Origin: Isoetes taiwanensis | Taxonomy: Eukaryota; Streptophyta; Lycopodiopsida; Isoetales; Isoetaceae | NCBI GenBank assembly: GCA_021234155.1 | Contig: JAJEKV010000023.1 | Coordinates: forward strand, 9,125,141 to 9,189,140 | Direction: 5' to 3' | DNA: 64,000 bases | In this document: piece after piece, positions 1 to 11,213 of the stretch | Layout of the letters: each line of letters opens with the position of its first letter | Position numbering within the stretch: the first letter of the stretch is position 1 | Position numbers and translations under genes: made by a program | The notes under the pieces: model-generated | What the model saw: the letters and a program-made list of their open reading frames with translations, nothing else | Databases searched by the model: none | What the model was told of the DNA's origin: nothing

Positions 1-59
1 AATGACAGGGAGGTGGGTCGACTAGACTCACAAAGAAATGAATTGACCAGCAAAGGCAG

Positions 60-330
60 CGGCGGATGGAGATAAAGCTCCCCGCTTTTGAAGGTGTGCA
101 GCCTTTGGCCTCATGTCAACAATTAGCCATACTGCTGCCATTGAAGTTCTGTCACGTATTACGTTACATTCATGTGATACTATATTCGGTGACTCTGATA
201 CAACGCTTCTTATGCATATTGTTGGCTTGCTTCCTTGGTTGTCGTTGCAACCCAGGCTATGTCCAGCAATACATTTCTCATCTTATGTTGGGCTGGAAAG
301 CAGGCCTCCACAGTCTACTCCACCCTAAAT
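60..330 (+). pseudogene. FRY/PAG1-like cell morphogenesis protein fragment
   Basis: One open frame from about 113 to 300 reads as an internal piece of a Furry-type (FRY, plant PAG1-like) cell morphogenesis protein. The recognisable stretch contains CDTIFGDSDTTLLMHIVGLL followed by PWLSLQ, which matches from memory a conserved segment of the very large plant Furry homologues (CDxIFGDxETRLLMHITGLLPWL). Those proteins are about 2100 residues, so roughly 60 residues is a shred. No splice-bounded exon ends or flanking Furry sequence are visible, and the next recognisable DNA is an unrelated MATE fragment on the other strand. Read as a captured or decayed exon; the family call rests on one motif. 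Confidence 0.4.
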
Positions 331-599
331 TTGACATTGCAGAATCTCCCCTTATAAGTTTATAAGTGGAAATGGGCAGTTTCATCAGGCCTACTCACAA
401 TATAGCAGCAACAATAATGCTCCTTCTCCTTCTTTACCCCCCGTTTCTTCTTGTTCTGCGACCCCCTGCTGCAACAACTCCGGCACCCAAAGCTGCTTCT
501 ATGCCAAATGGTTCCAACCGCATTGTAAATCCTTTGCCAGCCCATGACAGCAGAGCTAATTTCAATACCGTCCCTGTTTCCAAGTCTGGAAATGGTGGG

Positions 600-1015
600 A
601 AGATTTGGATTCAAGTGAGAGAAAGGTTTAGAAGATCGGCAAAGAGTAAAAGTAAATATCTTTGGCGCAGGATCTTGGCCCGCAGAATAGCAGGATTCTT
701 TTCATGTTTAACCATACAGAGCAATGGCAAAAGGCGGGGCATAGAGGAGAAAAATTATGGTTCTTTGAAGAGTTAGCCCATCGGCTTCCATCTTTTGGCC
801 CCAAATGCTTGGCCACAAATGGGTTCCATTCCCATTGTGAGGCACGATAGAAGCCCTGAATAACTGTTATATTTCCAAATCCTATTGCCGGAGATCCTCC
901 ACGCTAGCTCTAGCTCCCCGACCTTCCCAAGAATAGCATTGATATTATTGATCTTGCACATACTAGTAAGCCCATCGAGAACCATTGGCCCTGCTATCCC
1001 TCCGATCTGTGTAAC
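600..1015 (-). pseudogene. MATE/DTX efflux transporter N-terminal fragment, decayed
   Basis: Reading down from about 1012 on the minus strand gives a MATE (detoxification, DTX) transporter N-terminus: GGIAGPMVLDGL, then ILGKVGELELAW, then TMGMEPICGQAFGAKRWKPMG. After a frame change the same family continues with WLNMKRILLFCG. MATE proteins are proton- or sodium-coupled exporters with 12 membrane helices; this covers about the first three. A possible 3' splice site (TTACACAG) precedes the first residues at about 1012. Frame breaks, a damaged AGGSLAIGFANITGYS region and the absence of the remaining helices show it is dead. It lies opposite the Furry-like shred. Confidence 0.7.
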
Positions 1016-1848
1016 TCTTCTTTAATCTGCATAAATTACAGTCCCAATCGGTTCCTTTTGAGTTTGGATTAAAGGAAAATAATCGAAACCAAGCTGCAAA
1101 ATGATAGATAAGTATTCCGCATTTTCGTCTTGAAGAAATAATTAGCTTAAGCGGATCAAAATGCTCGAGTGTAAATCAGCATGCATATTCATCCAATGAT
1201 TCAAAGACAAAATGCAATGGAGATGCTCATGCAAATCAATCCGCACCATCGAAACACAATGCAAATGGGTTTTGCAACTAAGTCCGATCCGTGAGAAACC
1301 AAGCGTAAGACCGCCAAAATCTCATGCAAATCCGCACGCATGTCGATGCTGAAGCTTGATCAAACGAAACACGGCAAGCGAAGCAAGTGCTCTAATGCGT
1401 GTGAACATCTTTGGAAAACCGGACAAAAAAAACGACCCAATTCAAGAACACAAAGAAAGAAAGTTAATGCAATGCGTGATCTATAAGCCTCAAGCGAGAT
1501 CAACACAAAGATGTGCCTAACCTTGGTGCAGGCAGAGAGAACCCACCTCGAAACTTAATGGCGGTGGAGCGGGAAAAAGAATGCGAGGCAAGGAAAGAAG
1601 GCTTCAAGCAATTGAGGCGTAGAATCGGCCACGAGAAGAAATAGTTCCGCGTCGGCTTGGCCCCTGTCTCCCCATCTCCCTCTCTTCTTCACTTTCCATG
1701 GATCTCGCAGCAAGTTCAGAAAGGGGATTTGAAGCTCGTACCCTACAAACTAAGACCTCGATTATGGCCCTAATCCACACCCACCACAAAATAAGCCTCC
1801 ACCACAGGATTTGCCCTTTTCTAAAATCAATGGCTAACAAAAGGGTGC
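1016..1848. other. No supported gene
   Basis: Unassigned DNA. A 78-codon minus-strand frame at 1604-1840 shows no known motif. I see no splice-bounded exon or terminal repeat here. Confidence 0.5.
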
Positions 1849-1970
1849 ACTCTAGAAATACTATTTAGTACACCTGGATGAATACGACCACTAAATCATA
1901 TTAAAACCTTAGAGAAAACAATACAAAAACAGAAAAAAGAACCCCCTGTTATAATGCTACATATTCTGGC
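1849..1970. repeat. ~115-bp sequence shared with 9652-9770
   Basis: From CTCTAGAAATACTATTTAGT to the phrase CTACATATT this stretch aligns with 9652-9770 with scattered mismatches. Both lie at the right edge of a patch of minus-strand host-gene fragments. The second copy carries the palindrome ATACTAATTAGTAT, degenerate here. It may be the end of an element family that picks up host exons. Confidence 0.6.
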
Positions 1971-2757
1971 TCTGGTACTATGATCGTTTGTGGAGGCTAT
2001 GAACTTAGATTCTGCCTTACCTAATCTACCAGACGAGAATCAAGAGTTAGGGGCCAAATCTTCATCTGATTATGCCAAGATGACGTCCTCAAAGATATAG
2101 CCTCCATTCACAAGCCCTTTAGACGATGAAGCCACCTTTGCAGAGCTGAAAGAAGTAGCTCTAGGTAATATTTCTGAGGACAAGGATGAAACAAATCGTT
2201 CTAGACCTTTGACTTGTTTCATACTAAAATATTTATTATTAACAAAAAATTATTGCCAAAAAGGCATGCTAATGTATGCCTTGGGTTGCGGCCTGGTTGT
2301 AGGACCAGGGTGGACTAGGGTAAATTTTTTTACCTTGAATGTATATATAATGTGTTTTGTAAAACATATTATGAGGGTTATCTTGGTAGAAACATCTGTA
2401 AGAAGAAAAAATTTAAAGAAATTAATATTATTCTATCTTCTCTATTTTGATGTTTTTGATATCTTGCTTTCAGATATTTTATATTCATGTCTATATTTTG
2501 TCGTTTTCAAGTGCTTTTCTTTACAAAAACAAAGTTGTCACTTAATGAGGATCCAAAATGCAGGGAAAAACAAACCGAATGTTTTGAAATTCTCAACTTT
2601 ATCCAAAAAAGGTCAATTTTAAGAGCATGGTATTTTCTAAAAGGGAATCTTTGAAACATGAATGCTACAACACTCCCATTTAATTTGCAACCTTGTTTTC
2701 CTCAAAAAATATAAAAAGTTTTAATACGTCCTATGGCGCAAGTTTCTATGGTGTCTT
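1971..2757. other. No supported gene; AT-rich
   Basis: A 137-codon plus-strand frame at 2209-2622 has no recognisable motif and AT-driven composition. Nothing else stands out before the simple repeat that marks the LINE tail. Confidence 0.5.
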
Positions 2758-3683
2758 GAAGGAAGGAAGGAAGGAAGGAAGGTACTTTTATCATCCACGG
2801 AGACCAATTGGTCTATGGGACCCAATACAAAAACGCAGCAAGCGGATTACTGCCCGGATTAAAAAACCCCCGCCCCGAAGGGTTTTCGAGGGAAAAACCG
2901 TGGCAGCAATCAGCCTGCTGACAAACTGTCCTAACATATAAAATGCAGAAACACCCAAATATATACAGTCATGCACCGCACCCATAGTGCCTAATCAGCG
3001 GGCAGCCAGGCGGGGGCAAAGGTGACCTCGCAGGTCCAGTACCTCCTGAATGTACGACCCCAGGGCACGTACTGACGGTGTGTTCATTAGCAAATGCAAG
3101 GGCAAGTCCGACCGCAGGTACTAAGGGGCGTGATCCGCCCGGATCGACATTGAAACGCCGGGCAACTCACGGAAAGTGTGAGACTCATCCTCAATGGCAC
3201 CCATTTGACAGCACCGGCGAGCTGCCCCTGGCGGGGCTCCCCAATCCACCGCCCGTCTCGATCGCGAAGATGGTGGGCACCTTTTGCGAATGGAGGCAAT
3301 GAGTCCGGCGGCTTTTTTTTCGGGGGCAGCCGGGAACGCAGTAGAGGTGGTGCCCCCGGGCTAACACTGGGGTTGATGTGCTCCTTGTAATGGGCCATTT
3401 TGACCTGCTCTAGAGCCCGGGGTCCCAGAGCTTGCCAAGGAAACAAGCGTCTAGGTACTCCCAGCGGAGCGTCCACGATCGGCGGCCGTGCCCACCGCAC
3501 GCATCATTGCTCTCGCGCGTTCCATCCGGGCGAACCAGTCGATCTCTCTTACCCCTCCAACAGGCCCTAAGCCGCTGCGGACCCATGGCCACAGTGTAAG
3601 CCAGGTGCGGGAGCCGAGCATCACCCATAGTAACCACCTTCTGAAAATAGACGATGTGTCTATCAAGGGCTGCCCGCGACAAT
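2758..3683 (-). mobile_element. 5'-truncated LINE, 3' end only
   Basis: Minus-strand non-LTR retrotransposon fragment of the same family as the long LINE at 58-63 kb. From high to low coordinates it reads RAALDRHIVYFQKVVTMGDA and LAYTVAMGPQRLRA, then GAHHLRDRDGRWIGEP, the counterparts of ALDRHIAYFQEVVSMDD and GAHHLRIETGRWIGEP in the longer copy, and then a 3' untranslated region. The 3' terminus is a conserved block (about 2790-2890) containing ACCAATTGGTCTATGGGACC and a hairpin-forming stretch, followed by a (CCTT)n tail seen here as GGAAGG repeats at 2758-2783. It abuts directly on the first Crypton-array unit at 3684. The usual cause is incomplete reverse transcription. Confidence 0.8.
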
Positions 3684-5192
3684 AGGTTGTACAGTCAAGA
3701 AAAAGCCGGATATATTAATCGAGCAGACTGGAATTGACACGACAAGGTTCAATATTCTGCATCATGTATTGTTCCAACGAGCGTGCAGGGCTTTTATTGG
3801 CACTGCAGAGCGTTCGAGGTGCACAGGATTAGTGATAAGAAGAAGAAGAGTGCCAAAATAAGTTTTCAAGTTGAGCCAGAGCTTTTGGCAGATGGGGACC
3901 ATCAGATCACTCATAATACAGGTGAACTTTATTAATTTTTAATAATTCTTTTAGTGTAAGTAATTTTTTTGGTAATTGTTTTGGTACTTTAAGTAAGTTT
4001 TTATTTGATTTTAGGGTGTCAGAAGCAGTTATCTTATTACATGGTCACAAGGTTCAAGATTCGTGGATCTGCAGAACTGCACGAGGTAGTTGACTATGAT
4101 GCCAGCCTTCGCAATGATGATTAAGGAGATGAGTGATGTACAGGGAACGTGTTTCGAAGAATTAGCATTCGAGTATGACCAGATTTGATGATTCACACTT
4201 TCGGCCTGGGATTTGGAGCTACGAACTGGACTTTGTGGTGACATACAAATAATACATAGGCATTTGTCGGATAAAGAGAATGAAAAGCCACGTCCTTTCC
4301 TCCTACAGATTATTCTGAGCCCAAAATATAATGTATTAGATTTGTGACTTTAATTCTTTTATAATGCAGGCATGGTATCTGAAAGTGCCGATGGGGATGG
4401 AATAAAATTTGTTCTTGGCTGCAATCGATGGGTGCTAGTGATGTTGAAATCACTAACAAAATTAATCGAGTAATGCTTGTGTCTAGGATGTCGATGGCGG
4501 GAGTACCAGCTGAAGTTGGAATGCTTTCTAACTCATTTTTCTAGTTTGTGCAGATATGATTGCCATGAGTATTCTGGCTTTGCATTATCATGAAGATGGG
4601 TCATTGAAAAATTATAGCATTGTTCTTCGGCAAGAGAAGATGAAAGATTGCTATGCTCTCAAGTGCATGTTTTAGTATTGTGAATACAGCTGAAAAAGTT
4701 GTTGTGAAGGAAATTGCACTGTCGGAAAATCAGGTAATTTAATTTGTAATTTGTGTTTGTATTTATCCTGTTAATTATACTTATATGTTAGCAATTTCAT
4801 TTTCATATTTGTTTATATACAAAGGTGCCAAATTGTTTTGTGCCTTCTGTACCGCGTGTTGGTTCTGCAATTTTAAATGCAGTTGGAGATGGTAGTCAGC
4901 TTGTGAATTCTGACTGTGGTAATGTTAGTAGTTTGAGGCAGTTAGACATTGATAATGATGTTCTTTGTCACAGTTAGACATTGACAATGATGTTTGGAAG
5001 GAATGCCTTCAAAGTTGTCCGCAGTTGAAAGGCGGGGGCTTCATTGCTAATTCAACAACGACTAATTCTGGAGAACAGTCTTTCAGGACAGCAACGAATA
5101 AAAATTGTGTCTTTCTTTCTATCTTTATAGCGAATCCTTCGCAGGCAGGAGCTATAGTCGAGAATGTGTTTGCTTCAATACCTATAACCTAG
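3684..5192 (+). pseudogene. Crypton-type tyrosine recombinase, unit 0, 5'-truncated
   Basis: Starts inside the second coding exon (about 3684) and runs to a stop at 5190-5192. Segments seen in order: TTRFNILHHVLFQRACRAFI and, in another frame, AKISFQVEPELLADGDHQ; an intron near 3920-4015; QLSYYMVTRFKIRGSAELHE at 4020-4085; HFRPGIWSYELDFVVTYK at 4190-4250; RVMLVSRMSMAGVPAEVGML at about 4465-4530; and the tail LKGGGFIANSTTTNSG. Each aligns with the intact gene at 26913-29049. In-frame stops and frameshifts interrupt it. The block that should carry the catalytic His is absent, so it cannot encode an active recombinase. Confidence 0.8.
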
Positions 5193-7162
5193 AATTGAGA
5201 GTTTCATTTCCATAACTTGGATTCTGATGTGTAGACTTGAATTGCAGCTTGAAAGTTCTGTGATCTGAAATTTGAACCTAAGTGGTTCAACTTTTGTATA
5301 TTTTCAGTAATATGACAAAGTTTCATTGATATGAATGATATGAAATTGTATAATTGAATGTTTTAATAAGTGAAATCTTACATTAATTCATTTGTTATAA
5401 TAGCTAGATAATTGACTGTTAAATTGACTAAGTAATTGATTGTGATAACGATGCCACCAGAGCGCTGCTTGAAATCTCATACTTAAAAAACACCTAAAAC
5501 TCATTAAGAATAACCTGGGCCTTAATTTTAAGTAATTTTTAGGTGGTGTTACGAATATGTGCTCAAGATCATTGTGTGTAGTTGTGCATCCATTGACCTA
5601 ATGAATTTGGCAAAGAAGGAAGGAAGGAAGGAAGAAATTTTTAACGTCCACGGAACCCAATTTGGAACCATTGCAGCTTGGTATGAGTTTGGTCATTTTG
5701 ATGTATCATTGGGACAAAAATATTTGCTTGTATATTAGGGCATTTTTGCTAGATGTTGCTCAACAACTGCTATACGATATCAGGAGAGGGTCAAGCTAGA
5801 TATCTTCGATGCACAAACTACTACTTGATGGTGAGGTTCTCACTATCTGGTAAATGGCAGCATCTAGTTCCTCGGCCTCAATGGAAGGCGCATGGAGATG
5901 ATTCTGGGATAAATTGATGCATTCCAAAGTGACAGTGTTGTGGTGGCAAATCATTCATCATTGCTCTAGAATCAAGAGAGGTTTATTGTTTTTTATGTAT
6001 AACTTATCTGCATGCACGAGAAGCAGTTTTTTTTATCCATTTATGTACACATACGTTCATTAGAGGTTTTTCTTTTTTAAGGTTTTGGACACTATGCTAA
6101 GTAAATATTATTCGAAGGGGGTCAAAATTGGTTTCTTAAATATCCGTATAAGGGGGTGGGAGGGCATGCAAATAGTGGAAACTATTGAGCATTGTTTCTT
6201 CTTATTCTTACATCACATTATTCTTATTCTTATTACATGATGCGATCTCTCCTTTGATAATTTCTCTCACAAGTCAAGAAGTTATTTTTGTTGTTTATCC
6301 CTCAACATGGGAAGTTTATATCTTCAAATATAGTTTTATACATAGACATGTGGTTTTGCTCAATTGCATCAATTTATCCACTGATATTTTAGTCTTGTTT
6401 GTAGATTGCAAATTTGACATTCTGAAGAACATTAAATTGCCACACATCCTAAGGAAATCATTACGAAAGTTGCCCCATGCTTTAGTGGTTTCCTTAGGAT
6501 GTGTGGCAGTTTAATGTTCTTCAGGATGCGAAATATGCAATCTACAAACAAGACTAAAACACCAGTGGATAAATTGATCCAATTGTGCAAAACCACATAT
6601 CTATGCATAAAACTATATTTGAAGATATAAACTTCCCATGTTGAGGGATAAACAACAAAAATAACTTCTTCTCTTATCAGAGAGATTACAAACAACAAAA
6701 ATAACTTCTTGGCATGTGACAATCAGGCCTTATAGGTTATATTTAATCACAATTTTGTGTCTTAAGTTTAAGTGGATTACAGTTAGGGCGGGCTTACTGA
6801 GTTAAGGATTACAGTCAAGATTACAGAGTTAAGGATTAAGTTTTAAGTGTATTCAGTGGTACAATGTATAATGATGGCGAGTTTTACCCCATACCTAAAC
6901 TCTGTTGAGTTTTTGGAAGTTGCATGCAGCTGCTATGTGCAAGTGACCAACTTGTTTGACAAAGGATCGAGTTCTAGCAAATTTCATGGACATTGTAAGG
7001 TAGATTCAATGTTATTTTATGTCCTTCTCTTCCTTCCTTCCTTCCTTCTTCATGTTTACACATTCTAACAAATTCCCTTTTTTTGTTTCGCAGGTTGCAA
7101 TGGCTGATTTATTTTGCCTTGTTGTTTTCAACATGATTTCTAATGGTTGCATGTTTGTCAGC
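5193..7162 (+). other. Array spacer, first copy
   Basis: About 2 kb between the stop of unit 0 and the start of unit 1. It holds a (GGAA)n run joined to about 40 bp that resembles the LINE 3' end (5616-5666), the foldback at 6278-6670, and just before 7163 a polypyrimidine tract and CAG that look like the acceptor preceding the first Crypton coding exon. No independent gene is supported; the 109- and 96-codon frames at 6185-6514 and 6432-6722 are the two arms of the foldback. Confidence 0.7.
6278..6670. repeat. Long foldback (inverted repeat), array copy 1
   Basis: Arms of about 182 bp (6278-6459 and 6487-6670) are inverted copies separated by about 27 bp; the arm junctions read CACACATCCTAAGGAAA and TTTCCTTAGGATGTGTGG. 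A transcript could fold into a hairpin of nearly 180 bp with few mismatches. A further copy of AACAAAAATAACTTCTT follows at 6693-6710. Confidence 0.85.
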
Positions 7163-8126
7163 ATGGATCCCCAAGGTATGGAACTGGATAGTCCATCTTT
7201 TCTCTGCAGCTCATTGCTTCCCTTTATTCCAAGATCTGGACCGTACATAGCGATCCTCGTTTGTGGGGTATGCATGTACAAGTTTTTGTATACTGTATAT
7301 TAAAATTTGTAAAATACTATAAGGTTTGAGAGAATGTACTTAATGGTGTTAATTTTGTACATGTATTATAAATTTTTTGAGGCTCTCGCTGCCCTACGTA
7401 ACCCCCGTGTGAATATGCACCCAAACCAAAGGGGGTTTAATGGGGATTTTAATTTTAATGTGTCAAATGCAATGGTTTGTGTTAATAATGTTAGTTGTGT
7501 TTTAATGGTTTGTGTTAACTAAAATTTTTTTTGGCCCCTTCAGGGCCTTGGGATGGTGTAGGGGTGTAGATATAGACATTATTTAATACTCTAATGATGG
7601 ATGGTATATCATTGCCTCACAAATCTAACAAACTAGAGGTGCTCAAATTATTGAAACGAAAACATTGCATAGAATTAGACATATAATATTATACCAATAC
7701 CAATATTAATACATGAGGTAGCATGTAATAATAGAATTTATTAATAATGAACAAACAGTTAAATCCTCGTCGTTTTTTCTCGAAGTTGCATACATACCCT
7801 AAAGTGGATATGGTGCTGGATTTCTCTGAGAATCATAATCTGCCAAATTGGAAGTACCTTGATGGGAAAAATGTGTTGACCCTGCACCAGTCCCAGTGCC
7901 TCCTTTGAGCCACTCTGGAACCAAGCATGGTTCAGTTCTTCGCATTTCCACAACATACCATGATATGTGTACAAGGCACCCACTTAGCGCTGCCTTCTCT
8001 TGCATGATAACTCAGAAGATGGAAAAAGCGGTTGTCAATTAACCATAAGAATTGGAAATCCTAAGGCATCTTCACCCCCTTCCTGTTCACCCCATTATTT
8101 GGCATGCAAACCATTGCCCATGTTAC

Positions 8127-8509
8127 AATTGCAAGGCTATCATCTTTTAAAAAATCAGATGTCTCCATAGCAGTCCTCCTAAAGAAACGTTTGTAACCCC
8201 TGCACATTAAATAAAAACTCAACGTAAATGAGACAATTAGAGGCATCATCAACACTTTACCTAAAGGGTTGTTAGAGGCTCACCACATACTGCCTCTATA
8301 TTTCAGAGTGTAAGGACCGCTTTCTAAAGAGCGATCAAAATGGCTATGAACCTTATGTTTTCCTTTCCCGCTTTGGTCTAAAAGAGTAAGCTCAAAAAGC
8401 GCCCTCACATCTGTGCCCTCACTGGCAAGGGCTATAAAAACTGAAACATATAAGGAATTATCTTCAGCATTTTTGCCATCTGGATAAAAGTAGATCGCCC
8501 ATTGAAAAC
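8127..8509 (-). pseudogene. MATH-domain (BPM-like MATH-BTB) gene fragment, two exons
   Basis: Two exons on the minus strand, 8284-8509 and 8127-8199, with a good donor (GTGAGC) and acceptor (GTGCAG), encode [20 protein letters not shown], then [20 protein letters not shown], then SMWGYKRFFRRTAMETSDFL. This is the core of the plant BPM MATH domain; BPM proteins are substrate adaptors of CUL3 ubiquitin ligases. The reading frame is open and the splice restores Trp-Gly-Tyr across the junction. The first MATH exon and the whole BTB domain are missing, so it is a captured fragment rather than a gene. Intron retention shows DNA-level transfer. Confidence 0.8.
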
Positions 8510-9651
8510 CTGCAACTGTAAAGGTTTAGAAAGAAGCGCATCAACTCTGCTTTGTCTACTGGAAATCTTGTTGAAATTGCATCTACCTGGTCATTTTTGC
8601 AGAGAAAAATAGGATTAGACATAGACCACGAACTACCATATAAGATGCATACGTTAATATCAACATCTGAGTAGGATTTCTCCATCTCATCTCCAGCATA
8701 ATCCTGCCCAGTTCCTTCTTGATATTTTCACCCAAAACCTGCAGGCACAAAAGTTGTCACTTGACCATCCTGAACCAGGGGCATTTAAAAGCACAGACTC
8801 TTGCCGTTGTTGGCAGTTTCACATCAGGCTTTAGAAAAAAATGCCTCTTTCAAATCAACATCAATGTAGAGCAAGAATCTCAACATCAACATAGTGCTAG
8901 ACAGATAATTTTACCTGTTGAGAAAACCGAATCTTGCCATACCCCACCTTAAGACAATAGCCAAGGTTCCAATGCTCCATAGTTACGACCTCCTCTCAAA
9001 AATCCAGCCAGATGCACTGACGGATTTGCAAACTGAAGATAATCAGGAACAGGGCTTGGGTAGTTTCTACTTTGCGCCCCCCCCCTGCTCCGGATCTACC
9101 TCGAACCCTGATTCCAGAGTTATATCTATGAAGCAGGGGGGTTCGAGCAAGGGAATGTTTTAGGGATCTGTATCACTGCAAGGGTTCAATGCGAGAAGGA
9201 AATTTATGGCAAGGGAGCGTATCTGTCATTAAGTCTGCAGCACCAGAACCTAGAATCTGTAAGCAAAGATCCAATAACTTAAGCACTCTGTATAAATAGG
9301 AAAGAATGAGGAAGGAAGAACATGCTTTCCATGGCTTTACCGTAAAAAGGAGCCGACATAATTTGGTGTTGGGCGGGATGGAGATCCCTGTGTTCGGGCA
9401 CCAGTGCTGGTGCGGTTCTTCTGGAGACAGTCTGGATGCTCGAATGTTGATGCTGAGGCCTGACTAGCTGCCGGATGCCGAAGGAAGCCAATAAGTTCCC
9501 AACACACAACCCTAAAATGGGTTATCTCGAGGCTTGCATGTCGAGCAGAATATGATACTACAAGAAAATACAATAATATAAGCAAGAAATATATGACATA
9601 TGGGTCTAAATCATTGGAATTAGGCATGAAAATTAGTTTAAGCGTATGCGC
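8510..9651. other. No supported gene
   Basis: Rest of the foreign patch. Short frames here carry no recognised motif. A tRNA-like phrase at 9098-9110 was examined and dismissed. Confidence 0.5.
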
Positions 9652-9770
9652 ACTCTAGATATACTAATTAGTATACCTCATCAAATACATTCATGAAATC
9701 ATATAAAAACCTTCGGAAAAAACGTACAAAAATACAAAAAAAAACCCCTGTTATTTTGCTACATATTGGA
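9652..9770. repeat. Second copy of the ~115-bp shared end sequence
   Basis: Aligns with 1849-1970 and contains the 14-bp palindrome ATACTAATTAGTAT directly after CTCTAG. It stops where Crypton unit 1 resumes at 9768. Confidence 0.6.
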
Positions 9771-11213
9771 AGAAGTGGAAAAAAGGACTGGTTTAAGGAG
9801 GATTTTAGAGATCCTAACAAAGATGCAGAAAGGGAGGTTGAAAGTAAGAAGATTCTGTCCTTTAGTGATGCGATAATCATGGAGGAAGAGACGGGTCGCC
9901 CAAGGTGACAAAGTGGGCTTGAAAATTTTTTGATACCTTGAGAGTTTTTAGGAAGCTCGATACTTCTGTTCCAGTTGAGGATTCGCCATTAGCTGAATTG
10001 AATAAGATGTTGGTTATGTTTATAATTCAAGTAAAGAAAAACAATGGCCAAATGTTCCCTGCAGGCAAGTTAATGTTTTTAGATTAGAATTATATTGATT
10101 ATACTTCTGTTGCAGTCTTAACAATATGTTCAAGACTATAGATTGTATAGTCAAGAAAAAGCCGGATATGTTAATCGAGCAGGCTGGAATTGACACGACA
10201 AGATTCAACATTCTGCATCATGTATTGTTCCAACGAGCGTGCAGGGCTTTTATTGGCACTGCAGAGTGTTCGAGGTGCACAGGATTAGTGATAAGAAGAA
10301 GAAGAGTGCCAAAATAAGTTTTCAAGTTGAGCCAGAGCTTTTGGCAGATGGGGACCATCAGATCACTCATAATATAGGTGAATTTTATAGGCATGGTATC
10401 TGAAAGTGCCGATGGGGATGGACTAAAATTTGTTCTTGGCTGCAATCGATGGGTGCTAGTGATGTTGAAATCACTAACAAAATTAATCGAGTAATGCTTG
10501 TATCTAGGATGTCGATGGCGGGAGTACCACCTGAAGTTGGAATGCTTTCTAACTCATTTTTCTAGTTTGTGCAGATATGATTGCCATGAGTATTCTGGCT
10601 TTGCATTATCATGAAGATGGGTCATTGAAAAATTATAGCATTGTTCTTCGGCAAGAGAAGATGAAAGATTGCTATGCTCTCAAGTGCATGTTTTAGTATT
10701 GTGAATACAGCTGAAAAAGTTGTTGTGAAGGAAATTGCACTGTCGGAAAATCAGGTAATTTAATTTGTAATTTCTGTTTGTATTTATCCTGTCAATTATA
10801 CTTATATGTTAGCAATTTCATTTTCATATTTGTTTATATACAAAGGTGCCAAATTGTTTTGTGCCTTCTGTACCGCGTGTTGGTTCTGCAATTTTAAATG
10901 CAGTTGGAGATGGTAGTCAGCTTGTGAATTCTGACTGTGGTAATGTTAGTAGTTTGAGGCAGTTAGACATTGATAATGATTTTCTTTGTCACAAATAGAC
11001 ATTGACAATGATGTTTGGAAGTAATGCCTTCAAAGTTGTCCGCAATTGAAAGGCGGGGGCTTCATTGCTAATTCAACAACGACTAATTCTGGAGGACAGT
11101 CTTTCATGACAGCAACGAATAAAAATTGTGCCTTTCTTTCTATCTTCATAGCGAATCCTTCGCAGGCAGGAGCTATAGTCGAGAATGTGTTTGCTTCAAT
11201 ACCTATAACCTAG

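Larger units (their letters stand above)
7224..9767. mobile_element. Foreign patch with host-gene exons inside Crypton unit 1
   Basis: Compared with units at 13174 and 20413, about 95 bp of coding sequence is replaced here by about 2.54 kb. The patch carries minus-strand fragments of a MATH-domain gene and of a second gene whose exon at about 7808-7950 reads RTEPCLVPEWLKGG, a pattern I associate with the N-terminus of an unnamed plant protein family. It ends in the sequence shared with 1849-1970. No terminal inverted repeats or target duplication are evident, so the mechanism is open; a gene-capturing transposon is the simplest idea. Confidence 0.6.
7163..11213 (+). pseudogene. Crypton-type tyrosine recombinase, unit 1, interrupted
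   Basis: Begins with the ATG at 7163 (MDPQG), preceded by in-frame MADLFCLVVFNMIS, and ends with the stop at 11211-11213. After about 60 bp it is replaced by foreign DNA (7224-9767) and resumes at 9768 with KDWFKEDFRDPNKDAEREVE. The core-binding stretch reads VTKWA, a TGA stop, then KFFDTLRVFRKLDTS, EDSPLAELNKMLVMFIIQV and NNGQMFPAGK, the counterpart of VNQWARKRFDSWRDF and NKLYPAGS in the intact gene. The exon with the first catalytic Arg and the preceding intron are deleted at about 10388. Non-functional. Confidence 0.8.

Noticed and set aside
2209-2622. 137-codon plus-strand open frame
   Set aside because: AT-rich, no motif, no splice or promoter context; its length is expected by chance here.
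6185-6722. Overlapping 109- and 96-codon frames on opposite strands with similar products, repeated at 12216 and 19461
   Set aside because: They are the same sequence read in both arms of the foldback, with no family match; not genes.
9090-9140. tRNA-like B-box phrase (GGGTTCGAGG on the minus strand)
   Set aside because: No A-box at the right distance and no acceptor-stem pairing.
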